Shown here: piece by piece, positions 8,254 to 17,566 of the stretch
How the letters are laid out: each line of letters begins with the position of its first letter
How positions within the stretch are numbered: position 1 is the first letter of the stretch
Assembly (NCBI RefSeq): GCF_000801315.1
Contig: NZ_CP010054.1
Coordinates: 1,612,001-1,676,000, forward strand
Length of the DNA: 64,000 nucleotides
Direction of reading: 5' to 3'
Origin: Hymenobacter sp. DG25B
Lineage (GTDB): Bacteria; Bacteroidota; Bacteroidia; Cytophagales; Hymenobacteraceae
Made by a program: the position numbers and the translations under genes
Notes under the pieces: model-generated
Told to the model about the DNA's origin: nothing
What the model saw: only the letters and a program-made list of their open reading frames with translations
Databases searched by the model: none

Positions 8254-8928
8254 ATGAATGTTTTGATTGTGGAGGATGAGCGGAGCCTGGCCAAGGAGTT
8301 GGCTTTTTTCCTGTATCAGCAGAATTTTCAGTGCGAAGTGGCCCGCACCGGCCGGGAGGCATCTGAGCTGCTGGCCGTGAATACTTACGACTTTGTACTG
8401 CTGGACCTGGGCCTGCCCGATTATGACGGCCTCGACCTGCTCACCGAAGCAAAAGCCCAGGGGATTACGGCCGCCATCATCGTGCTAACGGCCCGCGGCG
8501 AGGTAGCCGACCGGATCCGGGGGCTGGATCTGGGCGCCGATGATTATCTGGCCAAACCCTTTTCTCTGCCCGAACTGCTGTCCCGCATGCACGCCATTAC
8601 GCGCCGCCGCTTCGGCGTAGCTAAACCCCTGATTCAGTTTGGAGATTTTGCGCTGGATGTGCAGAGCCGCCGGCTGCTGCACCAGGGCCAGGAAGTAACG
8701 CTGTCGGTAAAGGAATTTGATTTGCTGAGCTACCTGGTGCTGCACAAAAACCGCGTGCTCACGCGCCTGCAGCTCACGGAACACATCTGGGGCAACCTAC
8801 CCGAGGATGGCTACGAATCCAACTACATTGATGCGCACATCAAAAATCTGCGCAAAAAGCTGGCGCGCTACTCGGAGCTGCCCTGGCTGGAAACCGTGCG
8901 GGGCCTGGGCTACCGCTTTTCGCTGTAG
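8254..8928 (+). CDS. OmpR/PhoB-family response regulator
   Basis: This 224-residue DNA-binding regulator receives phosphate from its partner kinase encoded just downstream. The receiver domain has the acidic pair E7-D8, phospho-acceptor D51 in LLDLGLPD, the switch Thr in IVLTARGE, and the conserved Lys in YLAKPFSLPELL. The C-terminal winged helix (about 125-224) carries the family motifs LSVKEFDLL and the end TVRGLGYRFSL. It lies 15 bases after the envelope protein gene and 6 bases before the kinase gene, so the three are an operon. The signal sensed is unknown. Confidence 0.95.
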   Translation: MNVLIVEDERSLAKELAFFLYQQNFQCEVARTGREASELLAVNTYDFVLLDLGLPDYDGLDLLTEAKAQGITAAIIVLTARGEVADRIRGLDLGADDYLAKPFSLPELLSRMHAITRRRFGVAKPLIQFGDFALDVQSRRLLHQGQEVTLSVKEFDLLSYLVLHKNRVLTRLQLTEHIWGNLPEDGYESNYIDAHIKNLRKKLARYSELPWLETVRGLGYRFSL

Positions 8929-8934
8929 CCTACC

Positions 8935-10269
8935 ATGAAGCTGCGCTCCAAATTCTCGCTGTTTAATGCCCTGTCCCGGGTGCTGATTGTGCTGTTGCTC
9001 GTGGGCGTGCTGCCCCCGGTAATGAGCCGGCTGGCTTTGCTTACTACGGATGACCGGCTGGCCCAGAAAAAGGAAAAAGTGCTCAAAATCATTCAACGTA
9101 ACGGTATTTCTGCGTTCCTGAATGAGAGTAGCCCCGAAACCTACGGCAGCTATAACCTGCTGAAAGAAGAGTTTATCTCCCTGGAGCAGATTCAGCCCGG
9201 CCCGCGCATCAACACCATCGAGAATTCGCGGCGGGCTGTGGAAGACGAAATTGTGGACTACCGGGTACTGAGCTATTCCTTTCCACTGGGCGGCAAGAAT
9301 TATCTGCTCGAAATTGGCCGCAGCGTGGGCAGCATTGGCGAAACGGAGGCCAACTTCCGCCGCTATGCCCTTTACCTGCTGGTGGTGGTAGGCCTGCTCA
9401 CCACCCTGGCCGACCTGGCTTTTTTCCGCTACCTGCTGGAGCCGCTGGGCACTATTATTCATCGGCGGCTGAAGAACGTGCACAACCCGGCCTCCTTTAA
9501 CCTGGAGCCCGTGCCCACCACCACCGACGACTTCCGCTACCTGGATGAAAGCATTCGGGAGATGATGGTCACCATTCGGGAGTCGTTTGTGAAGGAGCGC
9601 CGCTTTATTGCCGATGCTTCCCACGAGTTGCTCACGCCGCTGGCGGTGCTGCAATACCGCTTCGATAATATGCTGGCCGACGAAAGCCTGTCGGATGAAA
9701 ACCTATTGAAAATAGTGGAGTCGCAACGCACGGTGCACCGGCTGCGCTCCATTATCAAGTCGTTGCTGCTGATTTCCAAAATTGAGAACGAGCAGTTTGA
9801 ACGCGAAGACACCGTATCAATAGCCGCGCTGGTGACCGAGGTAAGCGAGGAAATTCAGGACCGCCTGGCCCTGCACGAACTGCGCCTGCATCAGCAGTTA
9901 ACCGGCGACTTTACCCTGGTGGGCGTAAACCGGGGCCTGCTGTTTACCATGCTTTTTAACCTGGTGAACAATGCCGTGAAGTATAACCGGCCGCAGGGCG
10001 AGATATTTCTGGTAGGCCGGCTGGCCGGGGAGGGCTATTCGCTGGAAATCCGGGATACCGGCCTGGGCATTGCCCGGGATTTTCTGCCCCAGCTGTTTGC
10101 GCGCTTTCATAAAGCCAATTCAGCCGATGTAGAAAGCTACGGCCTGGGGCTTTCCCTCGTCAAAACCATTGCTGATCTGCACCGCATTCAAATCGAAGTA
10201 AATTCCATTGAAGGCTTGGGCAGCTCGTTTACCTTACGCTTTCCGCCGCCCGCCGCGCCCTTTCGGTAA
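8935..10269 (+). CDS. Sensor histidine kinase
   Basis: The 444-residue inner-membrane kinase has two membrane segments (about residues 13-37 and 145-168) bracketing a periplasmic sensor region of about 110 residues. It then has a short linker and a HisKA domain with the phospho-acceptor H230 in FIADASHELLTPLAVL. The HATPase_c domain shows the N box (NLVNNAVKYN), the G1 box (RDTGLGIA) and the G2 region (YGLGLSLVK). It should autophosphorylate and pass phosphate to the regulator encoded 6 bases upstream. The sensor domain has no motif that reveals its ligand. Confidence 0.95.
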   Translation: MKLRSKFSLFNALSRVLIVLLLVGVLPPVMSRLALLTTDDRLAQKKEKVLKIIQRNGISAFLNESSPETYGSYNLLKEEFISLEQIQPGPRINTIENSRRAVEDEIVDYRVLSYSFPLGGKNYLLEIGRSVGSIGETEANFRRYALYLLVVVGLLTTLADLAFFRYLLEPLGTIIHRRLKNVHNPASFNLEPVPTTTDDFRYLDESIREMMVTIRESFVKERRFIADASHELLTPLAVLQYRFDNMLADESLSDENLLKIVESQRTVHRLRSIIKSLLLISKIENEQFEREDTVSIAALVTEVSEEIQDRLALHELRLHQQLTGDFTLVGVNRGLLFTMLFNLVNNAVKYNRPQGEIFLVGRLAGEGYSLEIRDTGLGIARDFLPQLFARFHKANSADVESYGLGLSLVKTIADLHRIQIEVNSIEGLGSSFTLRFPPPAAPFR

Positions 10270-10284
10270 TGGGGATATAAACAG

Positions 10285-10319
10285 AAAAGCCGCCTGGAGA
10301 AGTCCAGACGGCTTTTTTT
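10285..10319 (+). terminator. Rho-independent terminator after the two-component operon
   Basis: AAAGCCGCCTGGA and TCCAGACGGCTTTTTT form a stem with a GAAG loop and one internal mismatch, with a T-run on the + strand. Confidence 0.85.
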
Positions 10320-10335
10320 ATGAATGTGGAACAAA

Positions 10336-10500
10336 TTAGCGAAGCGAAGCGGCGGTGCTTGTCGCCGTGGTGTCGGTGAGGGCAGTCAGGTAGCGGGGGG
10401 AAGCCATTTCCCGATCCATGCTGAGCGGCCGTACAACCGAGCGGGTGCAGGAACCTAACAAAGGGGCCAGCAACAGCAAAGTGTAAAAGTAGCGTTTCAT
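10336..10500 (-). CDS. Small lipoprotein, 54 residues
   Basis: A short frame on the minus strand encodes a 54-residue product with a signal sequence and lipobox (MKRYFYTLLLLAPLLGSC, Cys at 18). The mature part is only 36 residues, rich in Ser, Thr, Arg and Ala. It would be lipidated and held at the inner or outer membrane. The lipobox and clean boundaries support it as real, although it is very short and has no recognisable family. Its stop is 17 bases from the terminator of the convergent kinase operon. Confidence 0.6.
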   Translation of the reverse strand: MKRYFYTLLLLAPLLGSCTRSVVRPLSMDREMASPRYLTALTDTTATSTAASLR

Positions 10501-10648
10501 AATAAGGCCTGATACGGCCTCACAGAAGGGAAGTTGCTGGGCTGAAGGAAATACCTGCTTGCGGTAACTATATATAAACTAGCTAATTAAATATACAAAG
10601 TGCTGTAGTGTTGGGGTTTGTTTAGATAGTATAAAACCACTGCCGGCA

Positions 10649-10726
10649 GAAGTGGCGAAGGCCCCACTCCGGTAAAACACGTCATAACCAAAACGTATAT
10701 TTACGGGGCCTGGGCTTCGCCACTTC
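10649..10726. repeat. Long inverted repeat downstream of the Cys-motif envelope cluster
   Basis: GAAGTGGCGAAG (10649-10660) is complementary to CTTCGCCACTTC (10715-10726), and a second match GGCCCC/GGGGCC lies just inside. It sits 14 bases past the stop of the minus-strand gene ending at 10741 and probably serves as its terminator or mRNA 3' stabiliser. No strong T-run is seen. Confidence 0.55.
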
Positions 10727-10740
10727 GGAGAGTAGATAAG

Positions 10741-11769
10741 TTAGAGCACGATGGAGTTACCGCCTTTGATCAGGTATTTTGTCTGCTTGAAACTGTAGCC
10801 AACGGCCATTACCAGGCGGCCGGCGCTGGCGGGGTGGTCGGTGCGGGCGGTATACACGGGCAGCTGCGCGCTGGCATTCAGCGAGAGGTTCTTGTAGTAT
10901 ATATCCAGTCCCGGGCCCAGCAAGGCGTTATTCATGGCGTGCTCCCCGGTAAGGTGTCCCTCAAACATTTCACCTTTGGTTTTCTCGTAAAAAAACTGGG
11001 CCGAGGGGTACAACTGCCAGTTGCCTTTTAAGGGAAGCCGGTAGAACAGGTTGGCGAAGGTGCTGGTGCTGGGCGCGGTGCTTTCGGCAAAGCGGTTGCG
11101 GGTAGCGCGCCGGTAGCTGGTGTTTAAACTCAGCCCCAGATTGTGAAAGCTGCCAATGTAGTTCAGGTACAGGAAGGCATCGGTAGTGCCGGTGCCGGGC
11201 TGCGTGAGGGTAGGGTAGCGGCGGCCCAGCGGGTTGCGGCGCTGGTAGTCGCCGGTAGGGAGCTTGGCCCCGCCGCCCAAAATCAGGCGGCTTTGCACGC
11301 CGGCCGTTTCAATGGCGCGCAATACGTGGTAGCCCGCAAAAACCGTCACGTCGCCCAGGCCGGAAAGCGTCAGTTCCTGACCACTGGCATACGAGGTATT
11401 CATGGCGTAAGGCACAAAAGCATTCAGCTCCAGGCGCTGAGCCAGAAAGTATTTGGCCCGCAGCTCTACCACCCGAAAGACTTCGTAGTCAGTGGGACTG
11501 CCGTCGTGGTCGTGCTTATAGCCGGTATCACGCTGGAGCGAGCCCGGAAAAAATGGACGGGCACCCGTAGGGAAGAAGCGGTGCTGCTGCCCCAACTCCT
11601 GATAGCCATTGAAGGCGCGGTAGCGGTGCATCAGAGAAAGGCTGCTTTGGTTATCGTAGGGCGTAATGCCCATAAAGCAGCCGCACAGGTCGCAGGCACG
11701 GGTGGGAGCCAGGGCCAGGAGCCACAGCGCCAGTACCGCCAATAGGCGGTAAGCCAATGAAGGACGCAT
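10741..11769 (-). CDS. Outer-membrane protein with N-terminal CDLCGC motif
   Basis: The 342-residue product has a signal peptide (about residues 1-25) followed at once by CDLCGCFMG and then alternating beta-strand sequence with many aromatic residues, which reads as an outer-membrane barrel. The Cys-X2-Cys-X-Cys head just after the cleavage site looks like a soft-metal ligand set. It is the last of three consecutive minus-strand genes (4 bases after the MbnP-like gene) and is almost certainly co-transcribed with it. Family knowledge: barrels of this kind are often found beside MbnP-like lipoproteins. The proposal of metal transport is inference. Confidence 0.7.
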   Translation of the reverse strand: MRPSLAYRLLAVLALWLLALAPTRACDLCGCFMGITPYDNQSSLSLMHRYRAFNGYQELGQQHRFFPTGARPFFPGSLQRDTGYKHDHDGSPTDYEVFRVVELRAKYFLAQRLELNAFVPYAMNTSYASGQELTLSGLGDVTVFAGYHVLRAIETAGVQSRLILGGGAKLPTGDYQRRNPLGRRYPTLTQPGTGTTDAFLYLNYIGSFHNLGLSLNTSYRRATRNRFAESTAPSTSTFANLFYRLPLKGNWQLYPSAQFFYEKTKGEMFEGHLTGEHAMNNALLGPGLDIYYKNLSLNASAQLPVYTARTDHPASAGRLVMAVGYSFKQTKYLIKGGNSIVL

Positions 11770-11772
11770 AGC

Positions 11773-12525
11773 TTAGTTGGCGTGAACGTGCTCCACAGTC
11801 ATCATGCCGGCGGCGTAATTATCGGCCATTTTCATAGCATACGGCCCGACTTTCATACCTGCCAGGTCGCCGAAGCGAATGGGGTTTGGCCCGGTAAACA
11901 GGCTCATCACATCAGCCTGCAGGTGCACGGCCGGCGTGCGGTCCTGGCGTATCTGCAGCGTGGCCCCATGCAGAGAGGGCGAAATAGTACGAAGCGCATT
12001 GTTGGGTTCCTGGTAACCGCCTACATGGAAAGCCAGTCGCCCATTCGGCGCCTGCGGAGAGGTGCCTTCCATCTTCAGAAACACGTAACCCGACTCCTCA
12101 CCCCAGTACATTTCATGTTCGGGGTCAATGGGGCCGGTTTGCACGCCCGAAACGGTGCGGGCACTATCTACGCCAATCATGAAATCCAGAGAGGTATAGT
12201 TGCCGGCCGGAATGTTTTCCAGGGTGATTTCCCGGCTTTCCGGATCAAAGGCATTAACCAGGTAGTAGCTCTCCGGTACTTTGTAAGTGGTGCCGTCGGC
12301 TTTGCGCAGGGTAAAGTTGGAGAGGTAGTATTTGAGCTTCCACACCGTAAACTCGTCGCCGGCGGGCGTGTGGTAGATGGCGTCAAACACCACGAGCGGC
12401 TCGGTGCCTACTACGTGCTCTATTTCAATGGTAAGGGTGCCGGGCCCGGGCTGGGCCTCGTTATCTGCGGAGCAGCCCATGAACAGGGAGGCGGCAATCA
12501 GAAAAAGAAGGTTGCAGTATTTCAT
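11773..12525 (-). CDS. MbnP-like periplasmic lipoprotein
   Basis: The 250-residue product has a lipoprotein signal (LIAASLFMGCSADN, Cys at about 19) and the arrangement of the MbnP-like family, with an N-terminal beta strand (LTIEIEHVVG), the conserved FTVWKLKYYLSNFTL block, YYLVNAFD, and a HVGGY region. MbnP proteins were described with the di-heme enzyme MbnH near methanobactin loci and are linked to copper. No MbnH-like gene is in this window. I place the start at the ATG at 12525 rather than the GTG one codon upstream. It is separated from the gene at 10741 by 3 bases and from 12629 by about 100 bases. Confidence 0.75.
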   Translation of the reverse strand: MKYCNLLFLIAASLFMGCSADNEAQPGPGTLTIEIEHVVGTEPLVVFDAIYHTPAGDEFTVWKLKYYLSNFTLRKADGTTYKVPESYYLVNAFDPESREITLENIPAGNYTSLDFMIGVDSARTVSGVQTGPIDPEHEMYWGEESGYVFLKMEGTSPQAPNGRLAFHVGGYQEPNNALRTISPSLHGATLQIRQDRTPAVHLQADVMSLFTGPNPIRFGDLAGMKVGPYAMKMADNYAAGMMTVEHVHAN

Positions 12526-12628
12526 CACTACAAAGCGTATATATCAGCAAAATAATAAAGCAGGGGCAGGAATGCGCCGGGCATACCATACCAGGAAACC
12601 TCTAACCGGAGGCATCACAATACAAGTA

Positions 12629-13009
12629 CTAGCCTAAAAACGAGGGAGGATGGAAGATGCCATGCGCCAGGGTGAAGGTGTAGGGCATGGTCTGCCGCAG
12701 GGCAAACCGGGCGACGGCAGGATATAACGCTGCCGGCGTGGGCACCAGACTGCCAGCTGGCAGCAGCACGTCATACTTTATTTTTGCGAACCCCGAAACC
12801 GGGGCTTTGCCGCTGGCATCGGAAGCCTGCCGCAGCTGCTTCATCAGGTGGCATTTGCCATTGCAGTGCAGGGTTGGCCGGGTCTTATTTACGCAAAAGA
12901 GCTGCGTAATTCGTTCTTTATGCACCTGGTAGTCCAGTACCAGCAGCTCCCGACTGAACGTCTGAAGTAACAGCAGCAGGCAAAGAAAAAGGGCTAAAAA
13001 ACGTTGCAC
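12629..13009 (-). CDS. Small envelope protein with CNGKCHL motif
   Basis: The 126-residue product starts at a GTG and has a hydrophobic N-terminal segment (FLALFLCLLLLLQ) that should act as a signal or anchor. It then has FCVNKTRPTLHCNGKCHLMKQL, in which the second half (CNGKCHLMK) is the characteristic element. Small proteins with this motif occur in Bacteroidota next to metal-related outer-membrane genes; I cannot assign a biochemical activity. The Cys-X3-Cys-His spacing could bind a metal. It is the first gene of the minus-strand set that continues with the MbnP-like lipoprotein and the CDLCGC barrel. Confidence 0.65.
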   Translation of the reverse strand: MQRFLALFLCLLLLLQTFSRELLVLDYQVHKERITQLFCVNKTRPTLHCNGKCHLMKQLRQASDASGKAPVSGFAKIKYDVLLPAGSLVPTPAALYPAVARFALRQTMPYTFTLAHGIFHPPSFLG

Positions 13010-13067
13010 GGGGCAGGCAGAAAGGCCCGTAAATGTAAGCGTTAGCCGGCTGAAATACCCGTTTTAT

Positions 13068-13595
13068 TTACCAGGCCACCAGCTGCTCTGCCTGCTCCCG
13101 GAGCAGCTGCAGAAACAGCGTATGATGCAGCTCCCCGGCCTCCGTCAGGTGGGCATCAATGCCGGGTAGGCGCACGCGCGTGGGCAACACGGTGGTGCCC
13201 AGATACATGAGAATATCGGTTAGGTGGTTGAGGGCCAGGATACCGCCCTGCGTACCAGCCGACAGCCCAATGAGGGCGGCTTTCTTGCCCCGGATGCCGG
13301 CGGGGTAGGGCAGGCCATCAATAAAAGCCTTCAGCACGCCCGGGAAGGAGCAGTTATACTCCGGCACCACAAATACCAGCTTCTCGGCTTCCTCGGCCAG
13401 CCGCGCCAGCTGGTTGAAATGCGCGTGCTGTCCGGCATTTTCATACAGCGCCGTCAGCACAAAGTCGGCGGGCAGGTGTACCAGGTCCAGGATCTGGCAT
13501 TCGGCCCCCAGCTCCGTCAATATTCCGGCATATAGATTGGCCACGCGCCGGGCGCGGGAGTTGGGACGGTTGGTGCCGGAAACGATGGTAATCAT
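13068..13595 (-). CDS. NADPH-dependent FMN reductase family protein
   Basis: The 175-residue flavodoxin-fold oxidoreductase has the phosphate-binding N-terminus SGTNRPNSRAR (about 5-15) and the flavin-contact segment VPEYNCSFPGVLKAFIDGL (about 75-93). It also has a GLSAGTQGG loop, all typical of the SsuE/azoreductase-like NADPH:FMN reductases. It would be cytoplasmic and reduce FMN, quinones or azo compounds; the substrate cannot be told from sequence. It is 58 bases upstream of the CNGKC gene on the same strand, so read-through is possible, but no functional link is evident. Confidence 0.9.
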   Translation of the reverse strand: MITIVSGTNRPNSRARRVANLYAGILTELGAECQILDLVHLPADFVLTALYENAGQHAHFNQLARLAEEAEKLVFVVPEYNCSFPGVLKAFIDGLPYPAGIRGKKAALIGLSAGTQGGILALNHLTDILMYLGTTVLPTRVRLPGIDAHLTEAGELHHTLFLQLLREQAEQLVAW

Positions 13596-13656
13596 GCGGG
13601 GGAAGTATAGCTTGATAAGGTGCCGGTAAAAGCTTCCGGTGCGGACGGGAAAGCAA

Positions 13657-13691
13657 CAAAAAAGCGAACCGGCTGCCCGATTCGCTTTTTC
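13657..13691 (-). terminator. Terminator after sdhB
   Basis: AAAAAAGCGAA (+ strand) pairs with TTCGCTTTTT, with CCGG/CCCGA pairing inside. Read on the minus strand the stem is followed by TTTTTT, matching termination of sdhCAB. Confidence 0.75.
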
Positions 13692-13712
13692 TATTAACTC
13701 AACCGCTAAACC

Positions 13713-14498
13713 TTAGGCAAGGTTATTCGAGGTGGCTTTGGCCGCCAGGAATTCGCGGTTCAGCATGGCAATGTTTTCGAGCGAGATGCCCACCGGGCAC
13801 TCTGCCGCGCACGAGCCGATGTTAGTGCAGGCGCCGAAGCCTTCCTTGTCCATCTGAGCTACCATGTTTTCCACGCGGGTCTTGCGCTCCACCTTGCCCT
13901 GGGGCAGCAAAGCCAGCTGGCTTACCTTGGCGGAAACGAACAGCATGGCCGAAGCATTTTTGCAGGCCGCTACGCAGGCGCCGCAGCCAATGCAGGTAGC
14001 CGCCTCAAACGCGCGGTCGGCAATGTCCTTCGGAATCGGAATTTCGTTGCCGTCGGGGGTGCCGCCGGTGTTGATGCTCACGTAGCCGCCCGCCTGAATG
14101 ATGCGGTCAAAGGCAGAGCGGTCCACGCTCAGGTCTTTGTTGACGGGGAAGGAGCTGGCGCGCCAGGGCTCAATGGTAATGGTGTCGCCATCGGAGAACT
14201 TGCGCATGTGCAGCTGGCAGGTGGTGGTGCCTTTCTCCGGCCCGTGGGGGCGGCCGTTAATGAACAGGTCGCAGGAGCCACAGATGCCTTCGCGGCAGTC
14301 ATGGTCGAAGGCTACCGGGTCCTCGCCCTTGCGCAGCAGGTCTTCATTCAGCACATCCAACATCTCCAGGAACGACATATCCGGGGAAATGTCTTTTACC
14401 TGGTAGTCGACAATGCCGCCGTCGGCGTTGCGGTTTTTCTGCCGCCACACTTTCAGCGTGAGGTTCATCGGTTTGGCGTTAGGGTTACTTCCGGCCAT
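13713..14498 (-). CDS. sdhB: Succinate dehydrogenase / fumarate reductase iron-sulfur subunit
   Basis: The 261-residue subunit carries electrons from the flavoprotein to the quinone site in the membrane anchor. Three clusters are visible: [2Fe-2S] in [12 protein letters not shown] plus a distal TTTCQL Cys, [4Fe-4S] in [13 protein letters not shown], and [3Fe-4S] in [16 protein letters not shown] chose the Met at 14498 ([18 protein letters not shown]); the Met at 14468 (MNLTLKV) is possible, and the frame extending to 14561 reads through repeat sequence and is unlikely. It is the third gene of sdhCAB. Confidence 0.96.
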   Translation of the reverse strand: MAGSNPNAKPMNLTLKVWRQKNRNADGGIVDYQVKDISPDMSFLEMLDVLNEDLLRKGEDPVAFDHDCREGICGSCDLFINGRPHGPEKGTTTCQLHMRKFSDGDTITIEPWRASSFPVNKDLSVDRSAFDRIIQAGGYVSINTGGTPDGNEIPIPKDIADRAFEAATCIGCGACVAACKNASAMLFVSAKVSQLALLPQGKVERKTRVENMVAQMDKEGFGACTNIGSCAAECPVGISLENIAMLNREFLAAKATSNNLA

Positions 14499-14510
14499 TG
14501 TATTTGGGGA

Positions 14511-14592
14511 GGTCTTAGGTCTTAGAGAATTAGGGTTTAGAGCAAAGAAGTAGGGCCACAAGCTAAGCCCTAAGTTCCTAAGCTCTAAAACC
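14511..14592. repeat. Intercistronic inverted repeat of TTAGG/CTTAGAG words
   Basis: The sdhA-sdhB gap contains two imperfectly complementary arms (14511-14543 and 14562-14592) built of stuttering words such as GGTCTTAG, AATTAGGG and CTAAGCCC. They can fold into a hairpin with an 18-base loop. The architecture is the same as that of the ftsA-ftsZ repeat, with a different word. Confidence 0.7.
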
Positions 14593-16527
14593 TTACTTGT
14601 AGCTGCGCTGGGTGAGCTTCACGTTTTCGAACTTCAGCTCTTCCTTGTTCAGGATTTCCGGCTGATTCTCTCCCACGAACTGCCAGGCAGCTACGTAAGC
14701 GTAGTTCTCATCGTCGCGCAGGGCTTCGCCTTCGGGCGTCTGGTATTCCTCGCGGAAGTGGCCGCCGCAGCTTTCGTTGCGGTCCAGGGCGTCGTCCACC
14801 ATCAGCTCGCCCAGCTCCAGGAAGTCGGCTACTCGGCCGGCTTTCTCCAGTGCCTGGTTCATTTCGGTTTCGGTGCCTACCAGCTTCAGGTCGCTCCAGA
14901 ACTCGTGGCGCAGCTTCTGAATTTCGGCTTTCGCATGCTGCAGGCCTTCGGCCGTGCGGGCCATGCCGCAGTACTCCCACATAATATGGCCCAGGGCCTT
15001 GTGGAAGTCATCGGGCGTGCGCGTGCCGTTGATGCTGAGCAGCTTGGCCACCCGCTCCCGCACGCCGGCTTCCGCCTCCGCAAATGCAGGGTGCTCGGTG
15101 GTAACCGGCTTGGGCGGCGTTTGGGCCAGGGCATCCCCAATGGTGTAGGGAATCACGAAGTAGCCATCGGCCAGGCCCTGCATCAGGGCTGAAGCGCCGA
15201 GACGGTTGGCGCCGTGGTCGGAGAAGTTGCACTCGCCGGTAGCGTACAGGCCGGGAATGGTGGTTTGCAGGTTGTAATCTACCCACAGGCCGCCCATGGT
15301 ATAGTGCACGGCGGGGTAAATGCGCATGGGCTGCTCGTAGGGGTTTTCGCCGGTAATCTTGGCGTACATATCGAACAGGTTGCCGTATTTCTGGGCTACC
15401 GCATCAGCGCCGGTGCGCTGAATAATTTCGGCGAAATCCAGGTACACGGCCAGGCCCGAGGAGCCTACGCCACGACCTTCGTCGCACATCTGCTTGGCGT
15501 TGCGCGAGGCCACGTCGCGCGGTACCAGGTTACCGAAAGCAGGGTACTTGCGCTCCAGGAAGTAGTCACGCTCTCCCTCGGGAATATCCTGCACCCGAAT
15601 CTGGCCGGCGCGCAGGCGCTGGGCCATTTCTACGGTCTTGGGCACCCATACGCGGCCATCGTTCCGCAAGGACTCCGACATCAGCGTGAGCTTGGACTGG
15701 TAGTCGCCGGATACGGGAATGCAGGTGGGGTGAATCTGGGTAAAGCAGGGGTTGGCGAAGTAGGCGCCCTTTTTGTGGGCCCGCCACGCGGCGGTGGCGT
15801 TGCAGTACTTGGCGTTGGTGCTCAGGTAGAATACGTTGCCGTAGCCGCCCGTAGCCAGCACCACGGCGTGGGCCGCATGCTTTTCAATCTCGCCCGTAAT
15901 CAGGTTGCGGGTAATGATGCCGGCCGCCTTGCCGTCCACCATCACCAGATCCAGCATTTCCGAGCGGGTATACATCTTCACCTTGCCATAAGCAATCTGG
16001 CGGGAGAGGGCCGAGTAGGCACCCAGCAGCAGCTGCTGCCCGGTCTGGCCGCGGGCGTAAAACGTGCGGCTTACCTGCGCCCCCCCAAAGGAACGGTTGG
16101 CCAGCAGTCCGCCGTACTCCCGGGCGAAGGGTACGCCCTGGGCCACGCACTGGTCGATGATGTTAACCGATACCTGCGCCAGCCGGTACACGTTGGCTTC
16201 GCGGGCGCGGTAGTCACCACCTTTCACGGTGTCGTAGAACAAACGGTACACGGAGTCGCCGTCGTTCTGGTAGTTTTTGGCAGCGTTGATACCCCCCTGC
16301 GCAGCAATGGAGTGCGCGCGGCGGGGCGAGTCGTGATACGTGAAAGCCTTTACGTTGTAGCCCAGCTCAGCCAGCGAAGCGGCCGCCGAAGCGCCGGCCA
16401 GGCCCGTGCCTACCACAATAATGTCGTACTTCCGCTTGTTGGCGGGGTTCACGAGCTTTACGTTGAACTTATGCTTCTCCCACTTTTCGGCCAATGGCCC
16501 TTCGGGAATTTTGGAATCCAGTATCAT
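14593..16527 (-). CDS. sdhA: Succinate dehydrogenase / fumarate reductase flavoprotein subunit
   Basis: The 644-residue catalytic subunit oxidises succinate to fumarate (or the reverse) at a covalent FAD. It has the FAD-binding [19 protein letters not shown] near residues 38-56 and the histidyl-FAD attachment motif [10 protein letters not shown]. It also has the active-site region [20 protein letters not shown] and the C-terminal Arg-containing [13 protein letters not shown] segment. I start at the ATG at 16527 ([16 protein letters not shown]), the usual Bacteroidota N-terminus. The upstream ATG at 16554 would add nine residues. It follows sdhC by 44 bases. Confidence 0.97.
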   Translation of the reverse strand: MILDSKIPEGPLAEKWEKHKFNVKLVNPANKRKYDIIVVGTGLAGASAAASLAELGYNVKAFTYHDSPRRAHSIAAQGGINAAKNYQNDGDSVYRLFYDTVKGGDYRAREANVYRLAQVSVNIIDQCVAQGVPFAREYGGLLANRSFGGAQVSRTFYARGQTGQQLLLGAYSALSRQIAYGKVKMYTRSEMLDLVMVDGKAAGIITRNLITGEIEKHAAHAVVLATGGYGNVFYLSTNAKYCNATAAWRAHKKGAYFANPCFTQIHPTCIPVSGDYQSKLTLMSESLRNDGRVWVPKTVEMAQRLRAGQIRVQDIPEGERDYFLERKYPAFGNLVPRDVASRNAKQMCDEGRGVGSSGLAVYLDFAEIIQRTGADAVAQKYGNLFDMYAKITGENPYEQPMRIYPAVHYTMGGLWVDYNLQTTIPGLYATGECNFSDHGANRLGASALMQGLADGYFVIPYTIGDALAQTPPKPVTTEHPAFAEAEAGVRERVAKLLSINGTRTPDDFHKALGHIMWEYCGMARTAEGLQHAKAEIQKLRHEFWSDLKLVGTETEMNQALEKAGRVADFLELGELMVDDALDRNESCGGHFREEYQTPEGEALRDDENYAYVAAWQFVGENQPEILNKEELKFENVKLTQRSYK

Positions 16528-16571
16528 GGATGAGAAGGTTTTGAAATGAAGCAAATACGTGAGAACATGGG

Positions 16572-17339
16572 CTAGCGCGCCTCAGGCTGAGCCCCTAACG
16601 ATTCCTCAACCGTATTGCCGGTGGCCGGGCGGGGCTGGTAGGCGTCGCTGAAGAACATAACCACAGGAATGACGGCGAAAAGCAACGACACCACTACCGC
16701 GAAGGCATAACCAGTGGCCTTAATAGCCGGCGTGTATTTGCGGTGGTTGAGGCCCAGGGTCTGGAAGCCGCTCTTGAAGCCGTGCCACAGGTGGTAGCCC
16801 AGTGCAATCTGCGCCAGGGCGTACAGCGCCACGTACCATGGAATTTTAAACGAAGCTGCCGCTACTGAATACAGGTCGCCCACGGGGTGGTCGAGGTTAG
16901 GAACCTTTACTTCGGCCAGGCCGCCCATGGCATCAAACCGCGAGCGAATCCAGAAGTTCATCAGGTGTACAATCAGGAAAATCAGCAGTAGCGTACCCAG
17001 CAGGGCCATGTTGCGGGAGGCCCACTGCGAGTTTTGCTCGGAGTGGTTTACCACGTAAGCTTGGGTGCCGCGCGCTTTCTTGTTTTTTACCGCCAGTGCC
17101 AGGCCCTGGTAGATGTGAATGAGCAGGCCCAGCATCAACACAATTTCCATGAACCGGATAACGGGATTGGTACCCATAAACTCGGCCCAGAAATTAAAAG
17201 AGTTGCCGCCATCGTGGCGCAGCATCTGCAAATTGATAAGCAGGTGCACGAGTAGAAAAGAGCACAAAAACAGGCCCGTAAGGGACATGATGATCTTGCG
17301 ACCAATGCTGCTGGAAAACGTTTTACTAATCCAACTCAT
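16572..17339 (-). CDS. sdhC: Succinate dehydrogenase cytochrome b subunit
   Basis: The 255-residue membrane anchor has five predicted transmembrane helices and belongs to the single-subunit, di-heme type b anchor of Bacteroidota and epsilonproteobacteria. It has conserved histidines in helix regions ([39 protein letters not shown]) that should ligate the two hemes. It anchors SdhAB to the inner membrane and reduces or oxidises quinone. Its product continues to a Pro/Ala-rich C-terminal tail. It is first in the operon and has a good promoter upstream. Confidence 0.95.
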   Translation of the reverse strand: MSWISKTFSSSIGRKIIMSLTGLFLCSFLLVHLLINLQMLRHDGGNSFNFWAEFMGTNPVIRFMEIVLMLGLLIHIYQGLALAVKNKKARGTQAYVVNHSEQNSQWASRNMALLGTLLLIFLIVHLMNFWIRSRFDAMGGLAEVKVPNLDHPVGDLYSVAAASFKIPWYVALYALAQIALGYHLWHGFKSGFQTLGLNHRKYTPAIKATGYAFAVVVSLLFAVIPVVMFFSDAYQPRPATGNTVEESLGAQPEAR

Positions 17340-17379
17340 AGAAGCTACTGAAGGGTTTGGGTAGGTCGGTTGTATTGGC

Positions 17380-17411
17380 CAAAGGTAGGAGCCAACCCGG
17401 TACGAAACAAT
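17380..17411 (-). promoter_or_regulatory. Bacteroidota-type promoter of sdhCAB
   Basis: On the minus strand ATTG (17411-17408) is followed after 20 bases by TACCTTTG (17387-17380), matching the Bacteroidota consensus TTTG-N19-21-TAnnTTTG with one mismatch. Transcription would start about 30-35 bases before the sdhC ATG. Confidence 0.7.
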
Positions 17412-17566
17412 TCACCGCTAACGTTTGCATCTATCCTTGCCTGTTCCCGTAACACGCGCGGGGCGAAGTGCAAGGATAACCTGCCTTCCCACAATTTTGT
17501 TAGGTTTCGGACGTAATAATCCTGATCTTCTTTCTTGGAGTCCAACTACCCGTTAGGGCAATTGAC

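Noticed and set aside
15214..16533. Open frame antisense to sdhA
   Set aside because: sdhA has complete motifs on the other strand and the antisense product shows no domain.
17345..17545. 66-codon frame on the minus strand upstream of sdhC
   Set aside because: It spans the predicted sdhC promoter and has no signal or motif.
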